Below, piece by piece: positions 27,123-38,254 of a stretch of 64,000 nt of DNA. Position 1 is the first letter of the stretch; every line of letters starts with the position of its first letter. Source of the stretch: Paramesorhizobium leguminum. Its GTDB lineage: Bacteria > Pseudomonadota > Alphaproteobacteria > Rhizobiales > Rhizobiaceae. The translations under genes and the position numbers were made by a program. The stretch is from contig NZ_QJTF01000017.1 in the NCBI RefSeq assembly GCF_003217235.1, positions 1 to 64,000 on the forward strand, given 5' to 3'. The notes under the pieces were generated by a model, which did no database searches, had not been told where the DNA came from, and saw only the letters and a list, made by a program, of their open reading frames with translations.

Positions 27123-27151
27123 CTTATCGCTTGGTATTACCCAGTGATAAG
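27123..27151. promoter_or_regulatory. Inverted repeat, likely operator of the ParDE-like unit
   Basis: CTTATC and GATAAG flank a 17-base centre (27123-27128, 27146-27151), with extra symmetry GCTTGG/CCCAGT-like inside. It ends 8 bases before the antitoxin ATG at 27160, the usual place for antitoxin autoregulation. Confidence 0.5.
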
Positions 27152-27159
27152 AGGCAGCC

Positions 27160-27432
27160 ATGGCAACATCCCTCAAGATTGACGATAGCCTGAAAAGCCG
27201 CGTTCAAGAACTCGCCAGTCAGCGCCGGCGCTCCGCGCACTGGATCATGCTCGAAGCCATCCAGCAATATGTCGACCGTGAGGAAGCTCGCGAGAGCTTC
27301 AAGCAGGAAGCCCTGGCCTCCTGGGCGGCCTATCAGGAAACCGGTCGCCACCTGACCGGGGAGGAAGTCCGCACCTGGCTGAATAGCTGGGGCACCGATG
27401 ACGACAAGACGGTACCCGAGTGCCACAAGTAA
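27160..27432 (+). CDS. CopG/ParD-type (RHH) antitoxin
   Basis: A 90-aa antitoxin. The N-terminus MATSLKIDDSLKSRVQELAS and SAHWIMLEAIQQYVDREE form a ribbon-helix-helix DNA-binding domain (about residues 1-45). The C-terminal half, with WAAYQETGRHLTGEEVRTWL, is the toxin-binding tail. It overlaps the following toxin gene by 13 bases, as in many parDE operons. It should bind the inverted repeat upstream and repress the pair. Confidence 0.9.
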   Translation: MATSLKIDDSLKSRVQELASQRRRSAHWIMLEAIQQYVDREEARESFKQEALASWAAYQETGRHLTGEEVRTWLNSWGTDDDKTVPECHK

Positions 27433-27713
27433 TCGTTACGGAAGGCGCGGCCCAAGGCTTGGAGCGCTGCCGTCGGTTTCTAACTACCAAAGCCCCGGAA
27501 GCGGCGAGGCGAGCCGGACAGGCCATCAATCGGCACTTCCTGCTTCTGGAAAACACACCGGACATGGGACGGCCGTTTCCTGAACAGCCGGAGTTGCGCG
27601 AGTTGGTAATCCCATTTGGAGATTCCGGCTACGTCGCGCTATATCATCATGCACCGGCTGACGGTGCAGTGTATGTGCTGGCCTTTCGGCACCAGAAAGA
27701 AGCAGGGTACTGA
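27420..27713 (+). CDS. RelE/ParE-family toxin
   Basis: A 97-aa protein of the RelE/ParE superfamily: AAQGLERCRRFLTTKAPEAA, MGRPFPEQPELRELVIPF and a C-terminal YVLAFRHQKEAGY. The closing AFRHQKE matches ParE-like toxins, which inhibit gyrase, while RelE members cleave mRNA; the subtype is not decidable by eye. It overlaps its antitoxin gene. It ends 14 bases from the end of a second toxin gene on the opposite strand. Confidence 0.88.
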   Translation: MPQVIVTEGAAQGLERCRRFLTTKAPEAARRAGQAINRHFLLLENTPDMGRPFPEQPELRELVIPFGDSGYVALYHHAPADGAVYVLAFRHQKEAGY

Positions 27714-27727
27714 CCTGATAAAAGATG

Positions 27728-28036
27728 TCACGACGGCATCATCCTGTCGCGCATCACCCGTGCAAGATCGCGCGCGGTGTGGAATACGGCCAAGATCGTC
27801 ACCGTCTCCGGCCCAACCTCGTAGACGATGAGATACGGCAGGCCCGGAACGACCAACTCCCTTGTCTCGGGATGGCGCCCGGGGCGACCAATGCCAGGGA
27901 ACTGGGGCAGCTTCTGCGCCGCCTTCATGATCTCTCGGTAGACGCCCTCAGCAGCAATTGGATTGTCCAGCGCGATGTAATCTACGATCCCTCCAAGATC
28001 GTGGGCGGCGGGCTCAGCAATGACCAAGTTTTTCAA
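27728..28036 (-). CDS. RelE/ParE-family toxin (second unit)
   Basis: A 102-aa toxin: NLVIAEPAAHDLGGIVDYIA, GIGRPGRHPETRELVVPGLP and the C-terminal YLIVYEVGPETVTILAVFHT with ARDL. It is clearly related to, but not a copy of, the toxin at 27420-27713. It overlaps its antitoxin gene (28033-28284) by 4 bases. Its 3' end faces the other toxin, so the two toxin-antitoxin units form a tail-to-tail block. Confidence 0.9.
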   Translation of the reverse strand: MKNLVIAEPAAHDLGGIVDYIALDNPIAAEGVYREIMKAAQKLPQFPGIGRPGRHPETRELVVPGLPYLIVYEVGPETVTILAVFHTARDLARVMRDRMMPS

Positions 28037-28284
28037 CGCGACCAGCCGTGCTTCGCGGCGATCCCGGCAAAGACCTCATCGGCAGGCAGAACCTTACCTT
28101 CACGCGCCGCGGCGATCCCGGCTGTGATCCGCTCCACCTGCCATGCGTTGGCTTCCAGATATTGCTCAATCGCCTGATTAACGATGTAGTTGCGGGAACG
28201 GTCCATCGCACTCGCCAAGGCGTCGATCTCCGAGACCTTGGATGTGCGGATGGTGATCGGTTCGGATACGGCGCGCTGCGACAT
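28033..28284 (-). CDS. RHH antitoxin (second unit)
   Basis: An 83-aa antitoxin. VSEPITIRTSKVSEIDALAS and MDRSRNYIVNQAIEQYLEAN form the ribbon-helix-helix, followed by an acidic, amphipathic toxin-binding tail (VERITAGIAAAREGKVLPAD). ATG 28284 is preferred over 28296 because GGAG lies 7 bases upstream. Direct repeats of TGTAATCA upstream look like its operator. It resembles antitoxins of the RelB/StbD-like RHH group. Confidence 0.88.
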   Translation of the reverse strand: MSQRAVSEPITIRTSKVSEIDALASAMDRSRNYIVNQAIEQYLEANAWQVERITAGIAAAREGKVLPADEVFAGIAAKHGWSR

Positions 28285-28296
28285 GGTGTACTCCAT

Positions 28297-28314
28297 TGTA
28301 ATCAGGTGTAATCA
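28297..28314 (-). promoter_or_regulatory. TGTAATCA direct repeats, likely antitoxin operator
   Basis: TGTAATCA occurs at 28297-28304 and 28307-28314, a 10-base period that fits side-by-side binding of ribbon-helix-helix dimers. It lies 13 bases before the antitoxin start, overlapping where its promoter should be. The gap 28315-28412 holds nothing else I can support. Confidence 0.5.
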
Positions 28315-28412
28315 TATCATCTGTTTTGCCAAATCCAAGTGCGCAAGATGCTATGGCTTATTTTCATTTGGCGAGAAGGCCCGTTTCGCGGAGCAGCGAG
28401 CGTAGAATGCCT

Positions 28413-29309
28413 TCAGCTTTGCTGCATTTGGCGCAGGAATTCGTTCAAGCGCCCTTGCTGGGTTTGTGTCAGCGGCCATGCGGAGGGGGGGCGTGTCGGG
28501 CCGCAGTCCTGGCCAAGTGCCTGTAGGGCCGCCTTGACTCCGGTCACGTTGGTGCCGTTAAGCTCCTCGGCCCTTACTTCTTCGAAATCCTTCATTTGGG
28601 CGATCAACGCATTGGCCGCGGTGTAATCGCCTGCATCAAGAGCGGCGTGAATAGCGACGGAATGTTCCGGCCAAATGTTGATCAGTCCAGAGGTGAAGCC
28701 GCGCGCGCCGACAGCATAAAGCGGAGGAGCCCAAACTTCGGCAAGGCCGCAGACCCATACAAGTGATGGGTCGCAAGCTGAGATGGCGTCCACCAGTTTC
28801 AGCGCGTTGGGGGTGGCCCATTTTACGCCTTTGACACCCTCCACGGAGCAAAGATCGGCTATGGCCCTGGTACCGATTGCGTCATTGCGCAAATAGAGCA
28901 TCATCGGCAGACCAGCCGCATCGGACACCGCTTTGAGATAATCGACCGTGCCGCGCGGCGAGACGAAGGGGTCGGGCGGCTGATGGATCATCAGCGCCGT
29001 TGCTCCTGCTTCAGCTGATGCTTTTGCCAAGCGGCAAGCGTCCCGCACGCCGCGCCCCACGCCCGCCAGGACCGGCGCGCGACCGTCGACCATCGCGACG
29101 ACCTCGCGTACCATGGTACAGGCTTCATCCGTGGTCAGGGCATAGAATTCGCCGGTATTGCCGTTGACGACGGGCATATGCATGCCTGCGCCAATGGCGC
29201 GGTCGATGATGGGGGCCAATCTTTGCGGCGCGATGTCGCCCATCTCGTCATAGGGGGTGACGAGAATGCCGGAAATGCCGGTCAGGGCCTGATCGAGAGT
29301 GAGTGTCAT
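28413..29309 (-). CDS. DapA-like lyase of sugar-acid operon
   Basis: A 298-aa DHDPS/NAL-family protein. ILVTPYDEMGDI opens the barrel, NGNTGEFYAL is the substrate loop, the tyrosine lies in LPMMLYLRND and the Schiff-base lysine in VKGVKWATPN. The NIP segment after the tyrosine is replaced by RND, as in the keto-deoxy sugar acid dehydratase/aldolase branches. It is the last gene of an operon with an IlvD/Edd dehydratase, so it probably acts on the 2-keto-3-deoxy acid that the dehydratase makes. GAGG precedes ATG 29309; the longer frame to 29636 lies inside the IlvD gene. Confidence 0.88.
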   Translation of the reverse strand: MTLTLDQALTGISGILVTPYDEMGDIAPQRLAPIIDRAIGAGMHMPVVNGNTGEFYALTTDEACTMVREVVAMVDGRAPVLAGVGRGVRDACRLAKASAEAGATALMIHQPPDPFVSPRGTVDYLKAVSDAAGLPMMLYLRNDAIGTRAIADLCSVEGVKGVKWATPNALKLVDAISACDPSLVWVCGLAEVWAPPLYAVGARGFTSGLINIWPEHSVAIHAALDAGDYTAANALIAQMKDFEEVRAEELNGTNVTGVKAALQALGQDCGPTRPPSAWPLTQTQQGRLNEFLRQMQQS

Positions 29310-29319
29310 TGAGGGTTCC

Positions 29320-31059
<1,740 letters not shown>

Positions 31060-31109
31060 GGTGGCGACCTATCTGCAATCTGGCGTGTGGTTCATCGGGA
31101 GCATCACGC

Positions 31110-32273
31110 TCAATGCGAGACATACCCCGCGCCATGTGCGGCACGTTCCCATTCAACCAAAGGCGCGCGGAGGGTTTCCAAGGCGTCTTCGTCCAGTTCC
31201 ATTCCCAGACCGGGTCCGGTCGGCACGATCAGGCGGTTGCCCTCGAACCGAATACGTTCCTTGACCACATCCTCCACATAGAGCAGCGGCCCCACCGTAT
31301 CGGAGGCGACATGGAGTTCCGGAACCGAGGCGCCCAGATGGGCATGAGCCGCACTGCCGATGCTCAGTTCCTGCGTGGTGCCGATCAGGACGCGGATACC
31401 CGCAAGCTCCGCCAGCGCCATCAGCTTTTTCACCTGAAGCAACCCGCCCGAGTTCACCGTGATGTTGAAAACATCGCAGGCGCCGGCGCGTATCATCTGC
31501 ATGGCCTGCGACGCGGACGAGCAATGCTCGCAGATCTCGACGTCCACGCGGCGGCGCAGTTCCGACATGCCGTCGAAATCCTCGCGCCAGCTGGGGCTTT
31601 CGATCAGCTCGAAGCCGAACTGTTTCAGCCGGTCATAGGCGCGCAGCGTGTCTTTCCAGTAATGGCGAGCCTGAAAGTCGAGGGCTTTCAGCATCACCCG
31701 GTCGCCAAACCGATCGCGCACGGACGCAAGGAACGTCTCATCCTTCTGGAAATCCACGCCGACATAGTAGCGAAAGCGCGAGATGCCCTGGCTCAGCAGC
31801 GTTTCGATGTAGCCCAGATTGCGGTCGTAATCTTCCTCGGCCTTGACCTGGAACAGCGGATAGCAAATCTCCATCGCGTCACGGGTCTTCCCGCCCAGCA
31901 GGTTGTAGACCGGGGTATTCAACGCTTTGCCGACGATGTCGTAGCAGGCCATGTCGATGCCTGCGGCGATCTGCGAAGCAGGCGTGAACGGCGGATAGCT
32001 GGGCGCCGACATGAAGTAGTTGTGCAGGTATTTCGCCATTTCGGTATGGATCGACTGAATGGCGAAGGGATTGCGGCCAAGGACGATCTTTTCGATACCC
32101 AGCCGGACCGCATCCACATCGGGCATGTACATCCGGTAGCAGTCGAGGTCGGAAATTTCGCCCAGCCCCGTCAGCCCCTCATCGGTGTGTATCTGCAGAA
32201 TAAGATGCGAGCTGATCGACCCGGTGCGGCGGTGGGTCTGGATGGGGGTGAGGGTGATGCGAGAAATCTTCAT
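31110..32273 (-). CDS. Enolase-superfamily (MR/MLE-type) protein with altered active site
   Basis: A 387-aa member of the mandelate racemase/muconate-lactonizing group. The metal ligands appear as D in LKALDFQA, E in LIESPSWRED and E in VEICEHCSS. The usual KxK motif on the second barrel strand is replaced by RFRYYVGVD, so the standard general-base lysine is absent. The capping domain (HTEMAKYLHNYFMSAPSYPP) is present. It follows tctA by 85 bases. A sugar-acid dehydratase or an epimerase is expected from the setting, but the changed KxK makes the reaction uncertain. Confidence 0.85.
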   Translation of the reverse strand: MKISRITLTPIQTHRRTGSISSHLILQIHTDEGLTGLGEISDLDCYRMYMPDVDAVRLGIEKIVLGRNPFAIQSIHTEMAKYLHNYFMSAPSYPPFTPASQIAAGIDMACYDIVGKALNTPVYNLLGGKTRDAMEICYPLFQVKAEEDYDRNLGYIETLLSQGISRFRYYVGVDFQKDETFLASVRDRFGDRVMLKALDFQARHYWKDTLRAYDRLKQFGFELIESPSWREDFDGMSELRRRVDVEICEHCSSASQAMQMIRAGACDVFNITVNSGGLLQVKKLMALAELAGIRVLIGTTQELSIGSAAHAHLGASVPELHVASDTVGPLLYVEDVVKERIRFEGNRLIVPTGPGLGMELDEDALETLRAPLVEWERAAHGAGYVSH

Positions 32274-32357
32274 GATAAATTCCGTTCGGCTTCCGCGTCG
32301 GTCGCGGGATGGCAGTCTCGTTGATGGACGGTTTCCGGCTCGCTTGGGCAATGCAGG

Positions 32358-33845
32358 TCAGATGGCATTCTTTCGCTTCATGCGCGTGGCGCTCCACATG
32401 CTGAAGGCGAAGAACAGCGCCGCCGCCGCCAGCAGCGCGGCAGAGATCGGGCGGGTGACGAAAGTGCTCCAATCACCGTCCGCGAACATCAGCGCCCGGC
32501 GGAAATTGGTCTCCAATATGCCGCCCAGCACGAAGCCCAGCACCGCGGGTCCGAGCGGGAAACGATATTTTTCCATGCCATAGCCAAGAACACCGAAACC
32601 CAGCATCAGCCACAGCTCGAAGGTGCGGTATTCCGAGGCATAAACCCCGATGACCATGAGGAGCGCCAGAATGGGCAACAGATAATGGCGCGGCACCATC
32701 AGGATCTTGGGAAACAGCCGGATCGTGCCGAGCTGGAGCGCCAGCAGCATGATTGTCGCCAAAAGGAAAGCCGCATAGATCATCGCAATCAGATCCGGGC
32801 TGCTCTGAAACAGCATCGGGCCGGGCTGCAGGCCATGGATGGTGAACCCTCCGATCATGACCGCAGTCACGCCATCGCCGGGGATGCCGAGCGTAAGGAG
32901 CGGCAGCAGGGCACCGCCAACAGCCGCGTTGTTCGCGGTCTCCGGCGCGTAGATGCCGGCAACGCTGCCCTTGCCGAATTCCTCGGGATTTTTCGCGGCG
33001 GACCGTGTAGCGCCGTAGGCGACAAGGTTCGCTGCCGATCCGCCGATCCCCGGAAGGACCCCGATACCGATACCGATGGCGGCCGATCGCAGCATATTCG
33101 GAATATTGGCGATGAACTCCACGGCCTTGATACCACCGCCGTGAAGCTGCTTTCCGCTGCGCATCGAAATGCCGGGAGAGGTGCCGTCGCGCAAAAGCTG
33201 CGATACGGCAAAAAGACCGACCATGAAGGGGATTATGCTAATCCCAGCCATCAGATCGACATTGCCGAAGGTAAACCGCGCGGTCCCTCCGATCGGAGCC
33301 AAACCGACCATTGCGATGGACAGACCGATCACTGCCGCGATCAGCCCTTTTATCATGTCGGATTCCGACAGCACGATGACCAGCATCAGCGCCGCTACCG
33401 TCAGCGCAGTATATTCGGCCGGCCCGAACTGGATGGCATAACGTGCGATGACAGGGGCAAAGGCCACAAGCACAACCAGTCCAAGGATGCCGCCCACCGC
33501 GCTCGCCACCATGCCGGTCGCCAGGGCCTTGATCGGATAGCCTTTTTGCGCCAGCGGATAGGCGTCGAATGTCGTGGCGATGGAAGATGGCGTGCCGGGG
33601 ATGCGCAGCAACGTCGCCGCGACAAGGCCGCCCGAGACGCCCCCGATATAAGCGCCGACCAGCATGGCGATGCCGGTGTTCGGCGCCATCGCGAAGGTCA
33701 ATGGCAAGAGCAGCGCCACCGCCATCGTGGCCGAAAGCCCCGGCAGCGCGCCGAAGATCAGGCCCACGGCGACGCCGAGCGCCATCAGCAGCAGGGTCTG
33801 CGGCTCGAACAAAGTGCCGAAGCTGGATAGGAAAAGCTCGAACAT
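32358..33845 (-). CDS. Tripartite tricarboxylate transporter, large membrane subunit (TctA-like)
   Basis: A 495-aa membrane protein with about 11-12 helices. It carries the TctA hallmarks GALPGLSATMAVALLLPLTF and GVLPGIGGSAANLVAYG with ETANNAAVGGALLPLLTLG. TctA subunits drive ion-coupled import of carboxylates captured by the TctC-type binding protein. The start MFELFLSSFGTLFEP at 33845 fits the family better than an in-frame codon at 33869. It is between tctB and the enolase-superfamily gene in one leftward operon. Confidence 0.92.
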   Translation of the reverse strand: MFELFLSSFGTLFEPQTLLLMALGVAVGLIFGALPGLSATMAVALLLPLTFAMAPNTGIAMLVGAYIGGVSGGLVAATLLRIPGTPSSIATTFDAYPLAQKGYPIKALATGMVASAVGGILGLVVLVAFAPVIARYAIQFGPAEYTALTVAALMLVIVLSESDMIKGLIAAVIGLSIAMVGLAPIGGTARFTFGNVDLMAGISIIPFMVGLFAVSQLLRDGTSPGISMRSGKQLHGGGIKAVEFIANIPNMLRSAAIGIGIGVLPGIGGSAANLVAYGATRSAAKNPEEFGKGSVAGIYAPETANNAAVGGALLPLLTLGIPGDGVTAVMIGGFTIHGLQPGPMLFQSSPDLIAMIYAAFLLATIMLLALQLGTIRLFPKILMVPRHYLLPILALLMVIGVYASEYRTFELWLMLGFGVLGYGMEKYRFPLGPAVLGFVLGGILETNFRRALMFADGDWSTFVTRPISAALLAAAALFFAFSMWSATRMKRKNAI

Positions 33846-33856
33846 GCTGTACTCCG

Positions 33857-34348
33857 TCAACCGATCCAAACGCCAGGGATCGTCAGGCCCAGAAGGCCGT
33901 TGAGTATATATCCAAGAGCCAGGGCCACGCTGAGCGACAGCCCCCCGGCGCGCATCAAATGGGCGCGGGTAAAAGGGCCGAGCAGCGCCATCGTCGCCAT
34001 CAGGAACAGCACCGCCGAAAGCGTGAATCCCAGCTTGTCGAACAAAGCGATGAAGGCCACCAGCGCCACGCCGAGCAGGATCTGCCTGTTACGGCTGGGC
34101 GCTGCGATCCGCACAACCTGCTCGTCTGCGGGCAAGCTTTCCTCGGTCGCCTCACCCGGCTGGGTGCGCGGTTTACGAAGTGCCAGCAGGAGGCCGAGTA
34201 TCGTCATCAGGATTCCAAGAAGCTGCGGCAACACCGCGGGGCCCAGATCGCCGCTGGACGCAAACGGCGCAGGTATCGTCATGCTGTAGGCCGTCATCGC
34301 GACGCCCAGAATGGCGAGAACGGTGCCGATCACCCTGTCTTCAGGCAT
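33857..34348 (-). CDS. Tripartite tricarboxylate transporter, small membrane subunit (TctB-like)
   Basis: A 163-aa protein with four hydrophobic segments (around residues 6-24, 40-58, 87-106 and 115-160), the TctB layout. Its order between the TctC and TctA genes confirms the call. ATG 34348 is preferred because AAGGAGG lies 5 bases upstream; ATG 34351 is also in frame. TctB proteins are poorly conserved and have no catalytic motif. Confidence 0.85.
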   Translation of the reverse strand: MPEDRVIGTVLAILGVAMTAYSMTIPAPFASSGDLGPAVLPQLLGILMTILGLLLALRKPRTQPGEATEESLPADEQVVRIAAPSRNRQILLGVALVAFIALFDKLGFTLSAVLFLMATMALLGPFTRAHLMRAGGLSLSVALALGYILNGLLGLTIPGVWIG

Positions 34349-34396
34349 CATTTCCTCCTTATGCGTGGGCCGATACCAAGCTGGCCCTCTGTCACG

Positions 34397-35335
34397 TCAC
34401 TTCGTGAAGTAGCTTTGGATCGTCGCGTATTCATTGCTCAGGAACTGCGAGGTTCCCGTGGCATTGCGCAGTGCCACGGTCTGGCCTTGCTTTTCGACGA
34501 GCGCCTTGAACGCCTGGTCCTCACCCATCTGCTTGATCAATGCTTCGATGGCGGCAATCGCCGCCGGGTCCATGTCCTTCGGTCCATAGACGGTCTGCAC
34601 CAGAGGCAGCGAGATATCGACGCCTTGCGAGACGGTGGTGGGAATCTCCGGCGCGGTAGCGTCGGGCACCTTGTTCATGACAGCCAGCGCTTTCATCTGC
34701 CCGGCCTTCACATATTGCCTTGCAACGCCGACACTCATCGAGATCACGTCGATCTGGCCGCCAAGCAGCGCGGTGACGCGGTCAGATTCGGTGCCCGCAT
34801 CCACGATCCGCATCGTGTTGCCTGCCGCCGCATTCAATGCCTGCGCCTTGACCTGCGTGGTGCCACCCAGCTGGGTGCCAATGCTCATCGTGTTGGGATT
34901 GGCTTTCGCCGCCGCGATCAAATCGGCCAGCGTGTTGTAGGGCGTGTCTACGCGCACAGCATAAACTTCATTGCTTTCCGTTACGGTGGCGATGGGGGTG
35001 AACTGGTCCCACTTGAACGGTGAATTGCCGGACAGATTGGCGGTGTGGAAAGCGGCATGGAAGAAAAGCAGCGTCGCCCCGTCCGGGTTTGCCGTTGACA
35101 CTGTCTGCGCGGCCACAACGCCGCCGCCGGCGGCCTGATTGACCACGGCAGTCACCGCATCGCTGTTACGCTGAAAATAGTCGGCAAAGATGCGCGCGGC
35201 GGCATCCGTGCCGCCACCGGGGTTTGCCGGCACGATAATTCGCACGGAACCAACAGGGTAATCGACCTGTGCGAATGCATTTTGCGGAATGAAAGGCAGC
35301 GCCAGGCAAAGCAGGCCCGTCAACATTTTCGACAT
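34397..35335 (-). CDS. Tripartite tricarboxylate transporter binding protein (TctC-like)
   Basis: A 312-aa periplasmic binding protein of the Bug/TctC family. The signal peptide is LTGLLCLALPFIPQNAFA with cleavage near residue 20. The mature protein has IIVPANPGGGTDAAARIFAD and the beta-turn NPNTMSIGTQLGGTTQ that bind a carboxylate through water. The start at 35335 follows GGGAGG. It is the first gene of the sugar-acid operon, divergent from a GntR gene. A sugar-acid ligand is inferred from the enzymes encoded downstream. Confidence 0.9.
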   Translation of the reverse strand: MSKMLTGLLCLALPFIPQNAFAQVDYPVGSVRIIVPANPGGGTDAAARIFADYFQRNSDAVTAVVNQAAGGGVVAAQTVSTANPDGATLLFFHAAFHTANLSGNSPFKWDQFTPIATVTESNEVYAVRVDTPYNTLADLIAAAKANPNTMSIGTQLGGTTQVKAQALNAAAGNTMRIVDAGTESDRVTALLGGQIDVISMSVGVARQYVKAGQMKALAVMNKVPDATAPEIPTTVSQGVDISLPLVQTVYGPKDMDPAAIAAIEALIKQMGEDQAFKALVEKQGQTVALRNATGTSQFLSNEYATIQSYFTK

Positions 35336-35503
35336 GATGTTTCCTCCCTCAAGAACAATCGGGGCATCCCAGCCCCATGGCACGAGCAAAACTCCGCCTG
35401 CGCCGCAAAATGATGCGGGCGTCAGCCCCTACAGGGCGCAGGTCGAATTTTGAGCTGGCTCCTCCCAACTTCGGAAAATTAGTAGGGCTGCATAGCGGCC
35501 ATT

Positions 35504-35534
35504 GTCAATAGTCTTACCAATAGAATATTGACAT
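35504..35534. promoter_or_regulatory. Inverted repeat with promoter elements between tctC and gntR
   Basis: TGTCAATA (35504-35511) and TATTGACA (35527-35534) form an 8-bp inverted repeat. Read leftward, TTGACA (35509-35504) is followed after about 18 bases by TACTAA, a plausible promoter for the tctC operon. The repeat would let the divergent GntR block it. The rest of 35336-35628 shows no gene. Confidence 0.5.
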
Positions 35535-35628
35535 ACAAATACAGCCGGTCGGCACCTTGCGGCCCACCGGACGGCTGTAATAAACAAACTGCGGATGGGA
35601 GCGTTCATCCAGGAAGGAGCGACGCGTG

Positions 35629-36339
35629 ATGTCAGGACCACTCGACCGTGCCGGCAATGCTTCGGGTTCGCTGAGCGACGGGGTTTATGAACAGATATAT
35701 AAGTCGATCAGCACGGGCGACTGGCCGGTGGGGGCCAAGCTTCCTCCGGAAATTGACCTCGCGTTGAGGTTTGGTGTGTCGAGGCCCGTCGTGCGCGAGG
35801 CTATGCTTCGCCTGCGGATCGATGGGCTGATCGAAAGCCGGCCAAGAGCAGGAACGCGGGTCATCAGCGCCCCCAGCCGTTCGGTGATCGAGTTTGCCGA
35901 GCCCGGCAGCATTGCCGATCTGCAGCGCTGTTACGAGTTTCGGGTCGGTGTCGAGGGCGAGGCGGCTTATCTCGCGGCTCAAAGGCAATCACGTGCCAAA
36001 ATTGCGGATATCCAGGCGGTTGTCGAGCGTTTGCGCGTCGCAGCGATGCAGATGGACGACATTGCGGCGGAAGACGACATTGCGTTTCACGTGGCCGTCG
36101 CCACTGCAACCGAGAACAGTTACTATTTCTCGGCGGTCAAGGCGGCGACGGTCGCGCTGCATGTCGGAACAAGGATAGCCCGAACGCTCGCCCACTCGAC
36201 AAAGGGGCGCAGCGCGTTGGTGTATGAGGAACACAAGCTCATCCTCGATGCTATTTCCATTGGTGATGCCGAAGGCGCGCGAGCATCGATGCGCGCCCAT
36301 ATCGAGAGCGCGCGGCGACGCGTCTTTGTCGGCGCCTGA
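35629..36339 (+). CDS. GntR-family regulator (FCD type) of sugar-acid operon
   Basis: A 236-aa GntR regulator: DGVYEQIYKSISTGDWPVGA, KLPPEIDLALRFGVSRPVVR and a wing RPRAGTRVISAP form the DNA-binding part; the FCD domain follows, with FHVAVATATENSYY and EEHKLILDAI. ATG 35629 and GTG 35626 both lie behind AGGAAGGAG. It is divergent from the tctC operon, so it probably represses that operon and is relieved by a sugar-acid intermediate. It converges with an ABC ATPase gene across a strong stem-loop. Confidence 0.9.
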   Translation: MSGPLDRAGNASGSLSDGVYEQIYKSISTGDWPVGAKLPPEIDLALRFGVSRPVVREAMLRLRIDGLIESRPRAGTRVISAPSRSVIEFAEPGSIADLQRCYEFRVGVEGEAAYLAAQRQSRAKIADIQAVVERLRVAAMQMDDIAAEDDIAFHVAVATATENSYYFSAVKAATVALHVGTRIARTLAHSTKGRSALVYEEHKLILDAISIGDAEGARASMRAHIESARRRVFVGA

Positions 36340-36343
36340 AGAA

Positions 36344-37396
<1,053 letters not shown>

Positions 37397-37411
37397 GATG
37401 GGATCCGTTGT

Positions 37412-38254
37412 TCAGCCCTTGAGGCCGGTATGCGCGAGCCCTTCGACGAACTGCTTCTGCGCGATGATGAAGACGATGAGAACGGGCAGCGCCGTCAGCG
37501 TGGCGGCGGCGAGCTGGATGTTCCACATCGGGCCGCCATAGGCGTCGGTATATTGGGTGAGCGCCTGCGGCAGCGTGAACTTTTCGGCACTCGACAGGAA
37601 CACGATTGGCTCAAGAAACAGGTTCCAGGAATGCAGGAAGGTGAAGATCGCCACCGACGCCAGCGCGGGTCTCGCAAGCGGCAGCGCGATCTTGCGGAAG
37701 ATTTTGAAGCGTCCGAGGCCATCGACACGGGCGGCTTCCTCCAGTTCAGGCGGAAGCGTCACGAAGAACTGCCGCATGACGAAAGTGGCGAACACGCTTG
37801 GCGCGCCGAAGATCGGCACCAGGATCAGCGGCCAGTGGGTGTTCACCATGCCGGCCTTCAGGAACATCTGGAACAGCGGCACGATCGTTACCTCCGACGG
37901 GATAAGAAGACCGAGCAGCACGATCATGAAGGCCGTGTTGGCGAACGGGAACTTGATCCGCGCGAAGGCATAGCCCGCCATCGATGAGACGATCATCGTG
38001 CCTGTTGTGACCATAGCCGCGATATAGGCCGAATTCCAGTATTGCCGCACGAAGGGCTGTAGCTCGAACACCTTGCTATATGTCGTCCAGTCGTAGCTTT
38101 GCGGAACCAGGTGTGGCGGGAAGGCGAAGATGTCGCTGATCGGCTTGATCGACGAGGTCACCATCCACCAGGTCGGAAAGACGAAGGGGATGAGCAGCAC
38201 GCACATGAGGCCATAGAGCGCCACCTTCATGCGGGGGGAAAGGTCAGCTTTCAT
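37412..38254 (-). CDS. ABC sugar-type permease (MalG-like)
   Basis: A 280-aa permease with six helices and the ATPase-docking loop ELEEAARVDGLGRFKIFRKI. It overlaps the preceding permease gene by 11 bases and precedes the ATPase by 15 bases, so the four transport genes form one transcription unit. The C-terminal KQFVEGLAHTGLKG is the usual MalG-group ending. Confidence 0.93.
   Translation of the reverse strand: MKADLSPRMKVALYGLMCVLLIPFVFPTWWMVTSSIKPISDIFAFPPHLVPQSYDWTTYSKVFELQPFVRQYWNSAYIAAMVTTGTMIVSSMAGYAFARIKFPFANTAFMIVLLGLLIPSEVTIVPLFQMFLKAGMVNTHWPLILVPIFGAPSVFATFVMRQFFVTLPPELEEAARVDGLGRFKIFRKIALPLARPALASVAIFTFLHSWNLFLEPIVFLSSAEKFTLPQALTQYTDAYGGPMWNIQLAAATLTALPVLIVFIIAQKQFVEGLAHTGLKG

Noticed and set aside
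35529-35560. Rightward promoter TTGACA for the gntR gene
   Set aside because: No acceptable -10 element lies at 16-18 bases; the hexamer is better explained as an arm of the inverted repeat.
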